From an uncultured bacterium (lineage in GTDB: Bacteria; Cyanobacteriota; Vampirovibrionia; Gastranaerophilales; Gastranaerophilaceae): 17,941 bases of DNA. Each line of letters begins with the position of its first letter. The first letter of the stretch is position 1. Below are positions 6,733 through 14,108 of this stretch, piece by piece. Under the pieces are notes generated by a model. It saw only the letters and a program-made list of their open reading frames with translations, had not been told where the DNA came from and did no database searches. The stretch is taken from assembly GCA_900551965.1 (NCBI GenBank), contig URYF01000027.1, positions 1-17,941 on the forward strand, in the 5' to 3' direction. Both the position numbers and the translations under genes were made by a program.

Positions 6733-7788
6733 ATCGCCATTTATAGATTCTTTAATATCTGCAGCGTTTTTGTAGGTATAATAGTTATATTTTGTATTAA
6801 GTAAATTTCTGGTTAATTTATCAGGCAATCCAAGGCTGATGTACGTTGTCCCTGAGTTGTAACGCCTAAAAAAATCCCCGCGAATTTTGTTATTTTGTGA
6901 TATATCAAAATCTGCTATCGTTACAGGTGTTATATTTGTCATTTCATTTATCAGTATTTTGTAAGCTGTAAATGCTCCGAAATCACTCCAGTGATGTTCT
7001 GCTTTAAAATACGTGTAATCTTTGTTTGATGCTTCTATGAGCTCTTTGTATGGATAAATTAGTTTATATGACAATTTTTTATTAATTTTTTCGATTGTAT
7101 TCTTTTCAAATTCAAGATGCTTTGCTGCGTTATAGTAATCCTGCATTTTGTCTGTATATATTGCTGATTTTGTTGGTACTACAAGAACGTATAGTTTTAT
7201 ATTATTTTCTAAACAATAGTTTTTTAGTTTTTCAAAGTTTGAGGCGATATCATCAATATTTTTATTAGTGAAAGTTATCTTTTTAGCTTCACCGGGCGTG
7301 AATCCCAAGTTTGATTGTTTATTTATAATATAGCCATTTTGGTTATAATATTTAGAACTTATTTTAAACCTGAGTTTTGCAAATGAGGAAAGGATAGCTT
7401 TTCTGCCAAAAAATCTATCAGAGTACCAGGCATCAAAATCTTTCCCAAAATCATAGTTAAACTTGCGTTGGCTATTTATTAGCGGTTTAAATTCTGCAAG
7501 ATTTCGGTTTTCTTTTTTTGAAATTTTATCGTTGCTTATGTGAAGCATTGGTATAAACAGACATATAAAAAATACTGCAAGAAATATGATTTCTACTCTT
7601 GACTCGTTTTTTATTGTCTTAAAATATGCAAGATAAGTTACTGTTTTCAGGCTAACCATATATCCTAAAATCAATATTATTAGAAACGGATATAGTTCAA
7701 AATCCTCAATGTTTGGCAGCCATATCTTTTGGCATAAACAAATCAAGCATGTTGTTATTCCTGCGGCTATAAAGTATCTTCTTTTCAT
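6679..7788 (-). CDS. AlgX/AlgJ/DHHW-type SGNH acyltransferase-like protein, N-terminal part
   Basis: A 369-residue reading frame. It starts with membrane segments (about residues 5-24, 31-56 and 67-84), followed by an extracytoplasmic domain. Family landmarks appear in order: KKENRNLAEF (91-100), FDAWYSDRFFGRK (118-130), YVLVVPTKSAIYTDK (200-214) and EHHWSDFGAFTAY (264-276), which matches the DxHW catalytic motif of AlgX/AlgJ with Glu in place of Asp. These proteins O-acetylate polysaccharides such as alginate or act in similar cell-surface acyl transfer. The frame ends in an atypical Lys/Thr-rich tail before the nucleophile motif, which is found in the -1 frame just downstream. The gene therefore looks frameshifted, and as written the product lacks its catalytic Ser. 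GGGGGATT precedes the ATG, and the 44-bp palindrome lies upstream. Confidence 0.8.
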   Translation of the reverse strand: MKRRYFIAAGITTCLICLCQKIWLPNIEDFELYPFLIILILGYMVSLKTVTYLAYFKTIKNESRVEIIFLAVFFICLFIPMLHISNDKISKKENRNLAEFKPLINSQRKFNYDFGKDFDAWYSDRFFGRKAILSSFAKLRFKISSKYYNQNGYIINKQSNLGFTPGEAKKITFTNKNIDDIASNFEKLKNYCLENNIKLYVLVVPTKSAIYTDKMQDYYNAAKHLEFEKNTIEKINKKLSYKLIYPYKELIEASNKDYTYFKAEHHWSDFGAFTAYKILINEMTNITPVTIADFDISQNNKIRGDFFRRYNSGTTYISLGLPDKLTRNLLNTKYNYYTYKNAADIKESINGDKKSKQPNTIKQKTTTEY

Positions 7789-7797
7789 AATCCCCCA

Positions 7798-7841
7798 ATT
7801 GAATATAATCTATAGACTAAAGTCAATAGATTATATTCAAT
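7798..7841. promoter_or_regulatory. 44-bp near-perfect palindrome, divergent operator/promoter
   Basis: The 16-base arms ATTGAATATAATCTAT (7798-7813) and ATAGATTATATTCAAT (7826-7841) are exact reverse complements. After one mismatch, inner GACT/AGTC (7815-7818 and 7821-7824) continues the symmetry around an AA centre. Each arm contains TATAAT in opposite orientation. It fills the 73-base gap between the AlgX-like gene (minus) and the Xre gene (plus). It lacks a T tract, so an operator is more likely than a terminator. Confidence 0.75.
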
Positions 7842-7846
7842 ATAAT
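7841..7846 (+). promoter_or_regulatory. -10 box for the Xre-type regulator gene
   Basis: TATAAT at the right edge of the palindrome, 15 bases before the ATG at 7862. A start near 7853 leaves a leader of only about 9 bases, and no ribosome site is seen. Binding to the palindrome would cover this box, as expected for autoregulation. Confidence 0.45.
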
Positions 7847-7861
7847 TTAAAATGTAAAAAT

Positions 7862-8149
7862 ATGCAAGATGAAGATACTTCAATTCAACAACTGAGAAAA
7901 AAGATGCTGTTAACAGCTCTTGGCAATTTAGTGCATAATTGCAGGCATAAGCAGGGTAAGGGTATTAATACGTTTTCTTATGAATATGATATCGGGAATG
8001 GTCTTTTATCAAGATTGGAAAAAGGTAATATTGATACTAAGGTTTCTACGTTGTGGAAACTTGCGAATGCTTTTGGGTACAAGTGTTCGGACTTTGTAAA
8101 GTTAATAGAAGATCAGCTGCCGGAAGATTTTGATTTCTATGGAATATAA
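7862..8149 (+). CDS. Small Xre-type helix-turn-helix regulator
   Basis: A 95-residue protein, essentially one Cro/C1-type helix-turn-helix domain. It has a first helix around LLTALGNLVHNCRHKQG and an HTH core with YEYDIGNGLLSRLEKGNID then TLWKLANAFGYKCSDFVKLIE, the usual order for Xre proteins. It should bind operator DNA as a dimer, and the adjacent 44-bp palindrome is the obvious candidate site, which would make it regulate itself and the divergent AlgX-like gene. The frame stays open 153 bases further upstream, but those residues overlap the palindrome and the opposite gene's 5' end. The ATG at 7862 is preferred because it gives a standard domain length. No Shine-Dalgarno sequence precedes it. 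Confidence 0.88.
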   Translation: MQDEDTSIQQLRKKMLLTALGNLVHNCRHKQGKGINTFSYEYDIGNGLLSRLEKGNIDTKVSTLWKLANAFGYKCSDFVKLIEDQLPEDFDFYGI

Positions 8150-8195
8150 TAAAATTTTTTACAAATTTAAATAATTTAGCTTTTAGCCGTATGTG

Positions 8196-8204
8196 TGTTA
8201 CAAT
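8196..8204 (+). promoter_or_regulatory. Extended -10 promoter directly before the DUF374 gene
   Basis: TGTTACAAT fits an extended -10 (TGnTACAAT). It ends 9 bases before the ATG at 8214, so transcription would begin at or within about 3 bases of the start codon. No ribosome site exists there, so a leaderless mRNA is likely for the first gene of the envelope cluster. Confidence 0.55.
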
Positions 8205-8213
8205 TAACTTATT

Positions 8214-8882
8214 ATGGTTAGATTATTTAATAAAAAGAATATAAAACAAGTTAAGGATTTGGTATATTCTATTATGCATATTCAGGAATATTTCACGTAC
8301 ATTGTTGAAATTAATAATCCTGAAATTACTCCTTGTATTTATGTCATGTGGCATGAAAATCAGTTTTGTGTATATGGTATTCAGGATAAAGCTAATTTGA
8401 ATATTCTAATCAGCAATTCTTTTGATGGTGAAATTATTACCCATGTTGTTGAAAAAATGGGCTTTAAAACCTGCAGAGGATCTTCTAATCGTAAGGGGTC
8501 TGTTTCCGGAACTTTAAAAATGATTTCTAAATTGAAAAATGGGGAAAATATTGCGATAATGGTTGACGGTCCAAGAGGTCCTGTACATAAAGTTAAATCC
8601 GGGGCTATTGTATTAGCTCGTGAAGCAGGTGTTCCTATTGTTCCTGTACATTGGTATTCGCCTGATTTAACTTTTGTGAGATTCCCGTCTTGGGATAAAA
8701 TGTCCTCACCGATTGGTCCTTGCAGGCTTATAAATTTATACGGTGCTCCTATTTCTACCGAGGGGAAAACAGATGAGCAAGTTGCTCAGGAAATTAAGGA
8801 TTCTTTGTTTAATCTTGAAAATATTGCTCCTGAAAAATATAAAGAGGCTAAAAAACAAAAATTATGGCGCAAAAAAAAGTAA
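8214..8882 (+). CDS. DUF374 lysophospholipid-acyltransferase-like protein
   Basis: A 222-residue protein of the DUF374 family (Pfam PF04028), related to glycerolipid and lipid-A acyltransferases. Visible blocks are YVMWHEN (H47), ILISNSFDGEIIT, FKTCRGSSNRKGSV and the strongly conserved IAIMVDGPRGPVHKVKSGAIVLA, then GVPIVPV. Family members act at the inner membrane on lipid or lipopolysaccharide precursors, but the acceptor is unknown for most. It lacks a long N-terminal membrane anchor and ends in a Lys-rich tail (KQKLWRKKK). It is the first gene of a cluster: the next gene starts inside it with a 19-base overlap. A leaderless promoter is likely (8196-8204). Confidence 0.92.
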   Translation: MVRLFNKKNIKQVKDLVYSIMHIQEYFTYIVEINNPEITPCIYVMWHENQFCVYGIQDKANLNILISNSFDGEIITHVVEKMGFKTCRGSSNRKGSVSGTLKMISKLKNGENIAIMVDGPRGPVHKVKSGAIVLAREAGVPIVPVHWYSPDLTFVRFPSWDKMSSPIGPCRLINLYGAPISTEGKTDEQVAQEIKDSLFNLENIAPEKYKEAKKQKLWRKKK

Positions 8883-9688
8883 ACATATCATTGCTTCAAA
8901 TGTCTTCTGTTATTGGTGATGTAGAAGCAAATATATCTAAAGTTGAAAAACTTATGCAAGGCGGTGAGCTTGATAAGTCGGATGTCCTTGTGTTGCCGGA
9001 AGTTTGGACTGTGGGCTGGTCGTGTTCTCATTTTCATGAAACTGCGCAGGAATTAACAAAAGGTTCTATTTTTGATTTTTTATCTGAATCTGCTAAAAAG
9101 CATAATATAAATATTATCGGCGGAAGTTATATAACAAAGTCAGGAGATAATTATTATAACACTTGTCCTGTATTTAACAGGCTGGGAAATTTTATTACAT
9201 CTTATTCTAAAAATCATTTATATTCTTATTACGGTTGTGATGAAGGCAAATATATTACCTGTGGAGATTTTCCGGTTATGGTAAACCTTGATGGTGTATC
9301 TTACGGGCTGACTATTTGCTATGATATCAGATTTCCGGAAATCTACAGGGCTTATGCTAAAGCAGGTGCTGATGTATTGATAAATTGTGCCGCCTGGGGT
9401 TCAAAAAAGCCTGTTCCGTGGGAGGTTATGACAAAGTCAAGAGCTGTTGAAAATCAATGTTATATGGCTGCCTTAACCCAGTGCGGATATATTGAAAATG
9501 GTGAATATAATCTTGGAGAATCAAGAATTATCGATTTCAAAGGGGAAGAACTTGCTTCAATCAATACTGTAGAAGGTATTGTCAGTGCTGATTTAGATAT
9601 TGATTTGATGTATAAAATAAGAAGTAAATCCCCAACCTTAAAAGATATAAAAGACAATTATGAGGTGAAAATATTATGCGAAAGATAA
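8864..9688 (+). CDS. Carbon-nitrogen hydrolase (nitrilase superfamily, omega-amidase-like)
   Basis: A 274-residue nitrilase-fold enzyme with the full Glu-Lys-Cys triad: E46 in LVLPEVWT, K116 in SYSKNHLY and C152 in TICYDIRFPE. The CYDIRFPE form is typical of the NIT2/YafV omega-amidase branch, which hydrolyses alpha-ketoglutaramate or alpha-ketosuccinamate, or of the related deaminated-glutathione amidase; sequence alone does not decide the substrate. It is cytosolic, with no signal peptide. It overlaps the DUF374 gene by 19 bases and dacB by 13 bases, so translation is probably coupled through this cluster. A metabolite-repair role would fit the NnrD gene further downstream, but that link is inference. 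Confidence 0.93.
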   Translation: MAQKKVNISLLQMSSVIGDVEANISKVEKLMQGGELDKSDVLVLPEVWTVGWSCSHFHETAQELTKGSIFDFLSESAKKHNINIIGGSYITKSGDNYYNTCPVFNRLGNFITSYSKNHLYSYYGCDEGKYITCGDFPVMVNLDGVSYGLTICYDIRFPEIYRAYAKAGADVLINCAAWGSKKPVPWEVMTKSRAVENQCYMAALTQCGYIENGEYNLGESRIIDFKGEELASINTVEGIVSADLDIDLMYKIRSKSPTLKDIKDNYEVKILCER

Positions 9689-11025
9689 TTGCTTTACTTG
9701 GAATTATGCTGCTGACAGCTTCTTCTGTTACGGCAGAATCAATAAATAAAACCCTTGCTAAGCTAGGTGTTAATAAAAGTGCAGTTTCTGTTTTGATAAA
9801 AGATGCTCAATCTGGTTCTGTCGTTTATTCATTGAATGAAAAAATGCCTATGACTCCGGCATCAACTCTTAAACTAATCACAACCTCTGCTGCAGTTGAT
9901 ACTTTAGGACTTGATTATAAATATTTAACAACTCTGTATAAAAGTACAAATAATGATTTATATTTGAAACTTTCAGGTGATCCGTTGCTGACTTCATCTG
10001 ATTTGGATAAGCTTGTCAGTGCTGCAGCGGCTAAAGAAATTGCTCCAAAAACTTTTTATGTAGATGATTCTGCATTTGATAAGAGTGAATGGGGTGAAGG
10101 CTGGCAGTGGGATGATGAACTTAATCCATTAATGCCAAAGTTCAGTGTGTATAATATCAATAATAATTTATTAAAAATTGAGGTGGCGCCAACTGTAAAT
10201 AAAGCTCCTGCTAAGCTTGCAGTAAAACCGTTTTATCCGGTTACTTTTATGAATTTGGTTACAACTGATTTTTCGAGTACAACGGCTTTGAATATTGAAA
10301 AAAACAATGCTGTTGCTCCTAACATGCTGGATATTACAGGTTCTGTTGCAAAGTTATCTTATATGACCCTGCCGGTTTTAAATCCTAAAATAAATTTTAT
10401 GCTGAGATTAGAGGATTCGATAAGAAGCGCGAAACTTGATTACTTTGCGCCTGTTAAAACTGCAAAATTGCCATCGGATAAGGTTTATAAAGTAGAAGAA
10501 ATTGAACATGAAATAGAGCCGATACTTCCTCTTATTTTCAAAAATAGTAACAACCTGATGGCAGAAACCATATTTAAAACAGCCGGTTCTGTCTGGTCAA
10601 AATCTCAAGGGGCTACATCTAACTCTTTGGCTATGCTTGATAATTATTTTAATAAGCTTAACTTGAATTCTGAAGATATAAAAGTTGTTGATGGAAGCGG
10701 TGTTTCTAAAAATAATTTGATGACAGCAGAATTTATGGTTGATTTTTTGAGAGTTAAGGCTGCGGAAGATGATTTTGAAACCTTTAAAACAGGGCTGCCG
10801 ACACCGGGTGAAGGTACTTTAAAAAACAGAATGCTTTATTTTAAAGATAATTTGTACGCAAAAACCGGGACTCTTGCAGATACAAGTTCAATTGCCGGCT
10901 ACTTGACTTCAAGACGCGGAAAGCTTTATGTTTTTGATATTATGATAAATGATGCGAAAACATCGCCCGCTGATAAAAAAAATATAGAAGAGCAGATTCT
11001 TCGTAATGTATATGTAAATTACTAA
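9676..11025 (+). CDS. dacB: D-alanyl-D-alanine carboxypeptidase/endopeptidase DacB (PBP4 type)
   Basis: A 449-residue class C penicillin-binding protein. It has a signal peptide (residues 1-20, ending SVTA), SxxK as S63-TL-K66 within MTPASTLKLITT, SxN as S291-N-N293 in SNNLMAE, and KTG as K396-T-G398 in YAKTGTLADTSSIAGYL. The stretch between SxxK and SxN holds the extra domains seen in PBP4 (for example DDSAFDKSEWGEGWQWDD). It trims the terminal D-Ala of peptidoglycan stems and may cut D-Ala-mDAP cross-links in the periplasm. The start overlaps the nitrilase gene by 13 bases and has GAGGTG eight bases upstream. The glycosyltransferase gene follows after 16 bases. Confidence 0.96.
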   Translation: MRKIIALLGIMLLTASSVTAESINKTLAKLGVNKSAVSVLIKDAQSGSVVYSLNEKMPMTPASTLKLITTSAAVDTLGLDYKYLTTLYKSTNNDLYLKLSGDPLLTSSDLDKLVSAAAAKEIAPKTFYVDDSAFDKSEWGEGWQWDDELNPLMPKFSVYNINNNLLKIEVAPTVNKAPAKLAVKPFYPVTFMNLVTTDFSSTTALNIEKNNAVAPNMLDITGSVAKLSYMTLPVLNPKINFMLRLEDSIRSAKLDYFAPVKTAKLPSDKVYKVEEIEHEIEPILPLIFKNSNNLMAETIFKTAGSVWSKSQGATSNSLAMLDNYFNKLNLNSEDIKVVDGSGVSKNNLMTAEFMVDFLRVKAAEDDFETFKTGLPTPGEGTLKNRMLYFKDNLYAKTGTLADTSSIAGYLTSRRGKLYVFDIMINDAKTSPADKKNIEEQILRNVYVNY

Positions 11026-11041
11026 TATAAGGATTATAGAT

Positions 11042-11917
11042 ATGTACGAACCGGAAGTGACCGTAATTACACCAACTTCAAATATTGTTGATAAAAACCA
11101 GGCAGATGATTTCACCTTGCTTGTAAATCTTTTGGATAAACAGACTTATCCGTATGTAGAGCATTTGATTATTGACAATGACTCAAAAGACGGTACCGAA
11201 GTATTGTTAAAAGAGTACAAGAATGCCGGTTTTTTGAGCTTTTACTCCGAGCCGGACCGCGGTAAGTTTGATGCAATGAATAAAGGCTTGCTGCGTGCTA
11301 AGGGGAAATATGTTTCGTTTATCAGTTGTGATGATTTTTATCATGATATTACCGCAATTGCAGATATTGTCGGAGTTATGGAAGAAGAGGATGCTGATTT
11401 TTGCTTTTTCCCGTCATATTGCTGCCACCCGGAAGGTTATGCTTTTCAATTTATTCCGGCAATGCTTAACGCCTTTCAGGTTGTACCTTGTCCCAGACAG
11501 GCTATGTTTTTTAAAAAATCTGTATTAAGTGAAGTCCGTGCTTTTGATACGAAGTTCCAATTGTTAGCTGATTACGATCTAATTATAAGACTTTTACTTG
11601 CAGGATATAAGGGTGTATTGTTTGACGGTAATGTTATAACCTGTAAACTGGGTGATCAGGTTGCAAAACATACAACTCAGGTTGAAGCTGAATGTAATCA
11701 TATATTTTATAAGAATTATAAGCCGTTGTATCCTTTGTCTAATGAAGCGTTGGAACGTATGGTTAAAATCTCTGAGATTCCAAGACCTTTGTTGGATAAA
11801 CTTGCAACAAAGTTCCCATCAGAAGACAGGGATTTATTCTATGAAAAATATCAGCAGATGTATGAACTTAGAGTAGAAGCTGTTAGAAATCTAAGAGATC
11901 AGCAAAGGCACGGATAG
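11042..11917 (+). CDS. Family 2 glycosyltransferase
   Basis: A 291-residue GT-A fold enzyme, probably cytosolic or membrane-associated. The N-terminus VTVITPTSN begins the nucleotide-binding fold. IIDNDSKDGT (43-52) and SEPDRGKFDAMNKGL (69-83) are typical GT2 blocks, and SCDDFYH (95-101) supplies the metal-binding acidic pair D97-D98. Later PCPRQAMFFKKSVL and LADYDLIIRLLLAG match the acceptor-side region of WcaE-like enzymes. It probably adds a sugar to a surface glycan; donor and acceptor are unknown. The last 80 residues are charged and extend past the usual domain. AAGGA lies eight bases before the ATG. It appears to close the cluster, because a new promoter follows. Confidence 0.93.
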   Translation: MYEPEVTVITPTSNIVDKNQADDFTLLVNLLDKQTYPYVEHLIIDNDSKDGTEVLLKEYKNAGFLSFYSEPDRGKFDAMNKGLLRAKGKYVSFISCDDFYHDITAIADIVGVMEEEDADFCFFPSYCCHPEGYAFQFIPAMLNAFQVVPCPRQAMFFKKSVLSEVRAFDTKFQLLADYDLIIRLLLAGYKGVLFDGNVITCKLGDQVAKHTTQVEAECNHIFYKNYKPLYPLSNEALERMVKISEIPRPLLDKLATKFPSEDRDLFYEKYQQMYELRVEAVRNLRDQQRHG

Positions 11918-11939
11918 TTTGTAAGTAATCTTAAAGTAT

Positions 11940-11967
11940 TTGCAAAATATCTTTTAAAGTTTATAAT
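11940..11967 (+). promoter_or_regulatory. Promoter of the Gfo/Idh-pgsA-trmL-nnrD operon
   Basis: TTGCAA (11940-11945) and TATAAT (11962-11967) are separated by 16 bases, the same layout as the HU promoter (TTGCAT-16-TATAAT). Transcription would start near 11974, with a leader of about 33 bases containing AGGGA before the ATG at 12007. Confidence 0.7.
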
Positions 11968-12006
11968 TATAAAAAGACTAGTTTAATTTAAGAAAGTTAG
12001 GGAAAT

Positions 12007-13008
12007 ATGGTGGAACAAAAAATAGCTGTGTTAGGTTGCGGCCTGTGGGGAAGGAATATTGTTCGTAATTTTTACAACTTGAATGCCTTAGGTATGGTGT
12101 GTGACTTGGATGATGAGAATCTTTCAAAAGTTAAGGAGCAGTATCCTGATGTAAAAACTACAAAAGATTTTCATGATATATTAAACAGTTCTGAAATTAC
12201 CGGGGTTGTTGTTGTAACCCCTAGTCATACTCATTTTAAGTTTGTAAAAGCAATGCTTGAAGCAGGCAAAAATGTTTATGTAGAAAAACCTATTTCAACT
12301 GTTGCGCAGGAAGCACGTGATTTGACCGATTTGGCAGATAAAAAAGGCCTTGTTTTGATGGTTGGTCACCTTCTTTTATACCATCCTGCAGTAAACAGAT
12401 TGAAAATGCTTGTTGAAGAAGGCGCTTTAGGTGATATTGTTTATGCCCAAAGTGACAGGTTAAATATTAACTACTTCAAAAATGACAGAAGTGTAATGTG
12501 GGATTTGGCACCGCATGATGTATCAATGATTAGTTATGTGCTGGGTAAAAATCCTAAACGTGTAATTTCTGCAATTGGCTCATCTTCTGATGGCAATGAT
12601 ATTATGGATATTACTCATATCGGTATTCAGATGGAAGGCGGGGCAATTGCTCATATTTCAGACAGCTGGATTACCCCAAGAAAGCATGTACAGCTTTTGG
12701 TTCGCGGAACTCAAAAAACCGCAATTCTTGATGATACGGTTGCAGAACATAAGTTAACAATTTATGATAACTTTAAAGCCGGTGCAGGTGAAAATATTCA
12801 GCTTGATTACCTTGAAATTGAACCTTTGAAACTTGAGTGCCAGCACTTTATCAGTTGTTGCGAAACAGGTAAAAAAGCTCGTTCAGATGGTGAGAACGGA
12901 TTTATTGTCACGGAGGTTTTGGAAGAAGCTGAAAAGATTATGCTTGGTGATAGGGCTAAAAATCTTGATAATTTTGATTTTGCACTTTCAAGATCTAAAA
13001 AATTATAG
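12007..13008 (+). CDS. Gfo/Idh/MocA-family NAD(P)-dependent oxidoreductase
   Basis: A 333-residue enzyme. The Rossmann motif is G10-CGLW-G15, followed by VVVVTPSHTH (67-76) and the family signature EKP (93-95, in YVEKPIST). The segment RSVMWDLAPHDVSMISYVLG (161-180) resembles that of WlbA/WbpB-type UDP-sugar 3-dehydrogenases, which act in synthesis of amino sugars for surface glycans. A sugar or sugar-nucleotide substrate is therefore likely but not proven; inositol-type substrates also occur in the family. It leads an operon with a CDP-alcohol phosphatidyltransferase 21 bases downstream and follows a glycosyltransferase, which supports an envelope-glycan role. The promoter is at 11940-11967. 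Confidence 0.94.
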   Translation: MVEQKIAVLGCGLWGRNIVRNFYNLNALGMVCDLDDENLSKVKEQYPDVKTTKDFHDILNSSEITGVVVVTPSHTHFKFVKAMLEAGKNVYVEKPISTVAQEARDLTDLADKKGLVLMVGHLLLYHPAVNRLKMLVEEGALGDIVYAQSDRLNINYFKNDRSVMWDLAPHDVSMISYVLGKNPKRVISAIGSSSDGNDIMDITHIGIQMEGGAIAHISDSWITPRKHVQLLVRGTQKTAILDDTVAEHKLTIYDNFKAGAGENIQLDYLEIEPLKLECQHFISCCETGKKARSDGENGFIVTEVLEEAEKIMLGDRAKNLDNFDFALSRSKKL

Positions 13009-13029
13009 TTTACGGTAAAAGAGGTTATT

Positions 13030-13647
13030 ATGGCAAATTTTATATCAATTTTTAGAATATTTGTTGCGCTTTTGGCAGTGTACTTGTTATTTGTACCTTC
13101 TACTATTGCGTATGCAATAGCATTTGTTTTGACAATTATTGCATTTGCTCTTGACGGGGTTGATGGTTATGTGGCTAGAAAATTGCACGAAGAATCGGAA
13201 TTAGGTTCAGTTTTGGATATTATGGGTGATAGAATTGTAGAGGCTTCATTTTGGATTGCTTTTGCGATTTTAGGTTATTTGGCGGGAGATAATCTTGCGT
13301 TGAATGCTATGTTCCCTATTGTTTGTATTGCAAGAGCTTTTACAACAGACAGTATCAGAAGTGTTGCTTTATCTAAAGGTTATACAGCATTTGGTGAGAA
13401 AACTATGCAGTCCTCTGCTATCGGAAGATTTATTTGTGCTTCAAGATTTATGAGAATATCTTATGCTGTAGCTAAAGTTATGGCATTTATTATTTTAATT
13501 CTTGCAAATACTCCGGGTATGGAAGTTTATTCTTTTACTCCGGCTCTTAATACTACAGGTATTGTACTGGCATGGCTTGCTATTATTTTCTGTGTTGTCA
13601 GAGGGTTGCCGGTAGTTATGGAATGTAAGACTATTTTTGATAAGTAG
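13030..13647 (+). CDS. CDP-alcohol phosphatidyltransferase
   Basis: A 205-residue integral membrane enzyme with several membrane segments (about residues 5-21, 25-41, 71-86, 92-103, 142-159 and 173-192). The CDP-alcohol phosphotransferase signature DxxDGxxAR...GxxxDxxxD is complete: D42, D45, G46, A49, R50, G59, D63 and D67. It moves a phosphatidyl or phospho-alcohol group from a CDP-activated donor to an alcohol, as in PgsA or inositol-phosphate enzymes. PgsA-like phosphatidylglycerophosphate synthase is the default guess, but the acceptor is not readable. AGAGGT lies four bases before the ATG. It sits between the Gfo/Idh gene and trmL in one operon. Confidence 0.92.
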   Translation: MANFISIFRIFVALLAVYLLFVPSTIAYAIAFVLTIIAFALDGVDGYVARKLHEESELGSVLDIMGDRIVEASFWIAFAILGYLAGDNLALNAMFPIVCIARAFTTDSIRSVALSKGYTAFGEKTMQSSAIGRFICASRFMRISYAVAKVMAFIILILANTPGMEVYSFTPALNTTGIVLAWLAIIFCVVRGLPVVMECKTIFDK

Positions 13648-13658
13648 GGTTTTTGATA

Positions 13659-14108
13659 ATGACAAAATTGAATATTGTATTATATGAACCTGAGATTCCG
13701 CAGAATACCGGTAATATAGCAAGGTTATGTGCTTGCTGCGGGGCAAGCTTGTATCTTGTTGGCAAACTGGGGTTTTCTCTATCCAGTAAATATACAAAGC
13801 GTGCAGGGCTTGATTATTGGGAAAGTGTAGAACTTCATAAACTGGAGTCTATGGACGAGTTGTATAATGAATTTCCTGACGGAACATTTTATTATTTAAC
13901 AACTAAGGCTGATAAATTATATACTGATATTGAGTTTAAAGATGGAGATTTTATTGTCTTTGGTCCAGAAACAAGAGGTCTGCCGGAAAAATACGTAAAA
14001 GATTCTCATGCCAGAACTATTCCAATGAAAGAAGGACAAAGGAGCCTTAATTTATCAAATTCAGTAGCGATTGTGGCTTACGAGGCAATAAGGCAAAATG
14101 GATTATAA
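13659..14108 (+). CDS. trmL: tRNA (cytidine(34)-2'-O)-methyltransferase TrmL
   Basis: A SPOUT-class, AdoMet-dependent methyltransferase that 2'-O-methylates the wobble base of tRNA-Leu isoacceptors. The 149-residue length is typical of TrmL. All three SPOUT motifs are clear: EPEIPQNTGNIARLC (10-24), FGPETRGLPE (101-110) and IPMKEGQRSLNLSNSVAIV (121-139), which form the trefoil-knot AdoMet site. The ATG at 13659 is preferred over an in-frame TTG two codons upstream because MTKLNIVLYEPE is the usual start and AGGG precedes it. The gene ends 11 bases inside nnrD, so the two are translationally coupled. Confidence 0.96.
   Translation: MTKLNIVLYEPEIPQNTGNIARLCACCGASLYLVGKLGFSLSSKYTKRAGLDYWESVELHKLESMDELYNEFPDGTFYYLTTKADKLYTDIEFKDGDFIVFGPETRGLPEKYVKDSHARTIPMKEGQRSLNLSNSVAIVAYEAIRQNGL

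Noticed and set aside
7709..7861. 51-codon upstream extension of the Xre gene
   Set aside because: It would overlap the 5' end of the opposite gene and read through the palindrome, and its residues (hydrophobic, Ile-rich) do not look like part of an HTH protein. The ATG at 7862 gives a normal domain.
10786..10794. First KTG in DacB (residues 371-373) as the catalytic KTG
   Set aside because: It lies in FKTGLPTPG, a family-conserved loop, and the true KTG box is at 396-398 in YAKTGTLADTS.
11295..11528. 77-codon frame inside the glycosyltransferase gene
   Set aside because: It is a shadow frame of a well-supported gene, with no ribosome site and unusual composition.
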